A DNA stretch of 64,000 bases from Facklamia sp. 7083-14-GEN3 (GTDB lineage: Bacteria > Bacillota > Bacilli > Lactobacillales > Aerococcaceae). This document shows, one piece after another, positions 61,355 to 64,000 of this stretch (positions are counted from its first letter, which is position 1; each line of letters begins with the position of its first letter). The stretch spans positions 186,001-250,000 of the forward strand of contig NZ_JANSGD010000002.1 of NCBI RefSeq assembly GCF_024742075.1, written 5' to 3'. The position numbers were made by a program, and so were the translations under genes. The notes below the pieces were generated by a model. That model searched no databases. It was not told where the DNA came from and worked only from the letters and a program-made list of their open reading frames with translations.

Positions 61355-62185
61355 CTACTGACTAAAATTAAGGGATTCTAACAATATTTCTCTTTCATTT
61401 CTTGTTTGGGTGCCAGATAGATTAAGTGTTTCTGGTTTTTGACCCTTTTGAAGATTATAGTAGAGAATAAATTTTAAAAAATGATCGAAACTAATGTTAC
61501 TTTTCACAAAATAATCCGTTTGATTTAATTCTTTGGCTAGTTTTAAGAAGTGACGATAATCCATTAAATTATCAGCCATAAGTTGACTTCTCTTTTGAGC
61601 TGGTAAATTCTCAATAATAATATCTTCAAATAACACTCCATTAGCATTAATTTTTGCAACTTCTTCTAAACTATCTAAATCTAAGATAATTAAAAAATCA
61701 ATGGGTAAATTGTATGATTTCGTCAATTGTTCAACTAAGGCTAATTCTCCTTGCTTTAAACCATACTCTCTGATGGTTTTTGGAGCTTGAGAATCTGATA
61801 TAAATAAGTCTAATTGTGGATCGATATTGACTTGCACGATCTTTTCTTGATTATAATCCCATACATAATAAGTTAATTCAGTAATTCTTTTCTCGCCAAT
61901 CCGCCCTGTTTGGCTATAATCATAACTCAAAACTAAGAGCTCGATACCATCTTTGGCTAGTTCACTAAAAGACTTGCCTTTATTTTCTAATAGTTCTTGT
62001 CCAATACTGTAGTGTTGCCATTCAGAAGAGTCCTGTACAAAGGTAGTTTGGAAAGAGTCTTTTAGATTATTAAGATAGCCGAAAAAAAGAAAACTAGAAA
62101 AAACTAAAAGAATCATCACAAGAAAAAAGACCAAAAGTCTTTTTGAAAAAAAAGGACGTTTGTCTGTTTTCTGTTCTGGAAACAT
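61355..62185 (-). CDS. Membrane-anchored LCP-like protein, catalytic residues missing
   Basis: 276 residues. A basic cytosolic start, one helix (~16-37), then an extracellular domain. The order of segments resembles LytR-CpsA-Psr (LCP) proteins: IELLVLSYDYSQTG...RITEL, then VNIDPQLDLFIS, a central YNLPIDFLIILDLDSLEEVAKINANGVLF, and a C-terminal KSNISFDHFLKFI. LCP enzymes attach glycans to peptidoglycan. Here the SIPRD motif is NIDPQ, so its Arg and Asp are absent, and the Asp after the first Arg is Glu (RITE). The match is by eye and could be wrong; if right, it is a non-catalytic or altered LCP. It sits between galE and the GT4 gene. Confidence 0.5.
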   Translation of the reverse strand: MFPEQKTDKRPFFSKRLLVFFLVMILLVFSSFLFFGYLNNLKDSFQTTFVQDSSEWQHYSIGQELLENKGKSFSELAKDGIELLVLSYDYSQTGRIGEKRITELTYYVWDYNQEKIVQVNIDPQLDLFISDSQAPKTIREYGLKQGELALVEQLTKSYNLPIDFLIILDLDSLEEVAKINANGVLFEDIIIENLPAQKRSQLMADNLMDYRHFLKLAKELNQTDYFVKSNISFDHFLKFILYYNLQKGQKPETLNLSGTQTRNEREILLESLNFSQ

Positions 62186-62209
62186 TTGCTTCCTCCATTC
62201 AAATTATCA

Positions 62210-63220
62210 TTAAAAACCCTCTGGGTTCTTTTTTTGCCAATTCCAAGAATCTAAGCACATAGCATATAAGTCTTTTTGAGCCTTCCAATTTAGCTCTTTA
62301 TTAGCCCTCTCAGAATTGGCATAAGCAATTGCGATATCCCCTGACCGACGATCCACAATTTGATAAGGTATATGAACTTGGTTGGCTTCTTCAAATGTAT
62401 GAATCAAATCTAGGACAGAATAACCTTGACCGGTTCCCAAATTAAATATTGCTACTCCCTTATTTTTTAGATTGTGGCTAATCGCTTTTTGATGGCCTTG
62501 AGCAAGATCTACTACATGAATATAATCGCGCACACCTGTTCCATCGTGTGTTGGATAATCATTACCAAACACTTGCAATTCACGGCGCTTGCCGATTGCT
62601 ACTTGAGTGATATAAGGCATTAAATTGTTAGGAATCCCCTGAGGATCTTCACCAATCAAGCCAGAATGATGTGCTCCGATAGGATTAAAATAACGTAATA
62701 GAGTCACTGACCACTCTGAATCTGAGCGCGATAAGTCTTGCAATATTTTTTCTAAGACTAATTTTGTATAGCCATAAGGATTACTGGCCTCACCTGTCGG
62801 CATTGATTCATCAAATGGCGCTTTATGAGTTTCGCCATATACAGTTGCTGAGGATGAGAAAATAATGTTTTTCACTTGGTTTTCTTGCATGACTTCGAGC
62901 AAGGCAATCGTACCACTAAGGTTATTATGATAGTACTTTAATGGTTGTTCAACGGATTCACCAACAGCTTTATAGCCAGCAAAATGAATGACTAAATCAA
63001 CAGAGTGATTTTTAAAAATTTGATCCATTGCCTGCTTATCTTCAATGTTTTTTTGATAAAAGGTCACTTTTTTACCGGTGATTGTTTGAATGCGATTTAA
63101 AACCTCTGGTTTTGAATTTGAAAAATTATCTACAACGATTACTTCTTGAGCATCATTTAATAGTTCAATGACTGTGTGACTGCCTATATATCCTGTTCCA
63201 CCTGTTACTAAGATTGACAT
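62210..63220 (-). CDS. galE: UDP-glucose 4-epimerase
   Basis: 336 residues. It interconverts UDP-Glc/UDP-Gal and possibly the N-acetyl forms. The NAD site GGTGYIGSH is at residues 7-15; the catalytic pair is Y149-x3-K153 with Ser124 in SSSATVYGE. The C-terminal substrate loop holds VRDYIHVVDLAQGH. It is the first gene of the polysaccharide operon and would feed Gal or GalNAc units, the latter being substrate for the dehydrogenase at 54189. Substrate range depends on residues not judged here. Confidence 0.94.
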   Translation of the reverse strand: MSILVTGGTGYIGSHTVIELLNDAQEVIVVDNFSNSKPEVLNRIQTITGKKVTFYQKNIEDKQAMDQIFKNHSVDLVIHFAGYKAVGESVEQPLKYYHNNLSGTIALLEVMQENQVKNIIFSSSATVYGETHKAPFDESMPTGEASNPYGYTKLVLEKILQDLSRSDSEWSVTLLRYFNPIGAHHSGLIGEDPQGIPNNLMPYITQVAIGKRRELQVFGNDYPTHDGTGVRDYIHVVDLAQGHQKAISHNLKNKGVAIFNLGTGQGYSVLDLIHTFEEANQVHIPYQIVDRRSGDIAIAYANSERANKELNWKAQKDLYAMCLDSWNWQKKNPEGF

Positions 63221-63258
63221 ACATAGCCTCCATCCTAATCTTAATAATATTCTGATTA

Positions 63259-63267
63259 ATTATAGCA
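63259..63267 (-). promoter_or_regulatory. Extended -10 of the galE/polysaccharide operon
   Basis: TGCTATAAT on the minus strand, 38 bases before the galE ATG; TTGAAT 19 bases further is a weak -35. Confidence 0.6.
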
Positions 63268-63364
63268 TAACAAATCTAGCTATATTCAATCTTCATAATT
63301 TCTTCCTAAATTTACTCTTATTAGTTGCACCATAGGAATTGAGTTCCACAATTGTTACGAAATT

Positions 63365-63373
63365 TGATATAAT
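63365..63373 (+). promoter_or_regulatory. Extended -10 of the flavodoxin gene
   Basis: TGATATAAT, 40 bases before the ATG at 63414. No good -35 hexamer. Confidence 0.55.
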
Positions 63374-63413
63374 AACTCAAGGTTTAAACAACTTAACCTT
63401 AAGGGGGAATATA

Positions 63414-63863
63414 ATGGCAGAGGCATTAATCATTTTTGCAAGTCTTACTGGAAACACCGAAGAAATGGCTGATATTATTGCTGAGCGTCTTGAAACACAT
63501 GGTATTACTACTGATGTGGTTGAAGTCATGCAAGCAGATGCAGAAGATTTTTTAGAATATGATGCTGTATTAATTGGCTCTTATACATACGGAGTCGATG
63601 GCGTACTACCTGACGAAATGCTCGATTTTTATGAAGATCTGGGTGAGTTAGATTTATCAGATAAAGTCTTTGGCGTTTTTGGTTCAGGCGATACTTACTA
63701 TGAAGTCTTTTGTGGTGCTGTCGATCACTTTGAAAAGCAATTTTTAAAGGTAGGCGCTCAAGCGGGTGGTCCATCATGTAAAATTAATTTAAATGCCGAA
63801 GGTGAGGACATTGAACGTCTTCAAGCTTTAGCTGATGGTATTGCTGAAAAAATAAATCAATAA
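63414..63863 (+). CDS. fldA: Flavodoxin
   Basis: 149 residues, a short-chain flavodoxin. It is a small FMN electron carrier. The phosphate loop SLTGNTEEMA begins at residue 10; the two flavin-flanking loops are GSYTYGVDGVLPDE and GSGDTYYEVFCGAV. The protein is very acidic, as usual. ATG at 63414 follows AAGGGGGAAT; an earlier frame start at 63339 lacks a site. Its redox partners are not in the window. It is followed after 15 bases by a peptidase gene, so they may share a transcript. Confidence 0.93.
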   Translation: MAEALIIFASLTGNTEEMADIIAERLETHGITTDVVEVMQADAEDFLEYDAVLIGSYTYGVDGVLPDEMLDFYEDLGELDLSDKVFGVFGSGDTYYEVFCGAVDHFEKQFLKVGAQAGGPSCKINLNAEGEDIERLQALADGIAEKINQ

Positions 63864-63878
63864 GGAAAGAGGTATGCT

Positions 63879-64000
63879 ATGGCTTTAAAAAACTTTGATC
63901 AACTTCTTGAAAAATATGCAAACTTAATCGTCAATAAAGGAATTGCGGTTAGTAAAGAAGATTATATTTTAATTTTCGCTGACCTTGACCAAGCTCCATT
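63879..64000 (+). CDS. M29-family aminopeptidase, N-terminal fragment (cut by window edge)
   Basis: Forty codons are visible: MALKNFDQLLEKYANLIVNK, then GIAVSKEDYILIFADLDQAP. This matches the start of thermophilic-type M29 metallo-aminopeptidases (AmpS/PepS), where LxKYAxLIVxxG is conserved. ATG at 63879 lies 6 bases after AAAGAGG; the ATG at 63874 is in another frame. Metal-binding residues are beyond the window. Confidence 0.75.
   Translation, partial: MALKNFDQLLEKYANLIVNKGIAVSKEDYILIFADLDQAP

Noticed and set aside
1-64000. Prophage, insertion sequence, CRISPR array, tRNA or rRNA
   Set aside because: No transposase, integrase, regularly spaced repeats or RNA gene landmarks were seen on either strand.

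Overview
The window is a stretch of an AT-rich (roughly one third G+C by eye) chromosome of a low-GC Gram-positive bacterium. DnaB/DnaI-type helicase loading, NrdR, RelQ, Spx with SpxH and MecA, CoiA, HrtAB-like and CsbB/YfhO-like genes, GGAGG ribosome binding sites, a T-box and an infC attenuator all point to the Bacilli. The gene mix fits Lactobacillales, possibly Aerococcaceae; that family call is inference. No rRNA, tRNA, insertion sequence, prophage or CRISPR array was seen.

Layout: 1-3126 is a minus-strand cluster relQ-nadK-rluD-mgtE (mgtE cut by the window edge); spxH lies divergently. 4294-5419 is infC-rpmI-rplT behind an attenuator leader, with infC apparently starting at a rare ATC. 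5722-10812 holds two paralogous lipoproteins with a serine beta-lactamase fold flanking an O-antigen-ligase-type membrane protein, then a D-Ala-D-Ala carboxypeptidase. 10851-12626 is an HrtBA-like ABC exporter. 12799-19769 is the replication/repair cluster mutM-coaE-nrdR-dnaB-dnaI, a small membrane protein and T-box-controlled thrS. 19900-26039 is a four-gene surface glycosylation operon (GtrA flippase, polyprenyl-phosphate glycosyltransferase, YfhO, DUF2079). Its best promoter has a G7 tract in the spacer between -35 and -10. 26221-42533 carries housekeeping genes: a DUF819 transporter with a cre site, polA, murC, an unknown disordered protein, ytpR, M42 peptidase, ytmP-trmB, pepF, coiA, mecA, spx, trpS and a PerR-like regulator.

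The most distinctive region is 42661-51891. One strand carries an NAD-kinase-like gene, then fhs-folD-fchA-gcvT-gcvH-gcvPA-gcvPB. Together these link formate to glycine through tetrahydrofolate, in either direction, apart from the dihydrolipoyl dehydrogenase, which is not in the window. FolD lacks the usual cyclohydrolase lysine, so FchA probably supplies that step. Next to it, on the opposite strand, is a pair of half-size chromate-transporter proteins.

53168-63220 is a Wzx/Wzy-type surface polysaccharide operon (galE, LCP-like protein, GT4, flippase, polymerase, Wzz-like protein, GT2, TviB/WbpO-type dehydrogenase, VanY-type peptidase). It lacks a visible initiating phosphoglycosyltransferase and tyrosine kinase. 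Its Wzz-like protein has an unexplained cytosolic tail, and its LCP-like protein lacks key catalytic residues. The window ends with a flavodoxin and the start of an M29 aminopeptidase.
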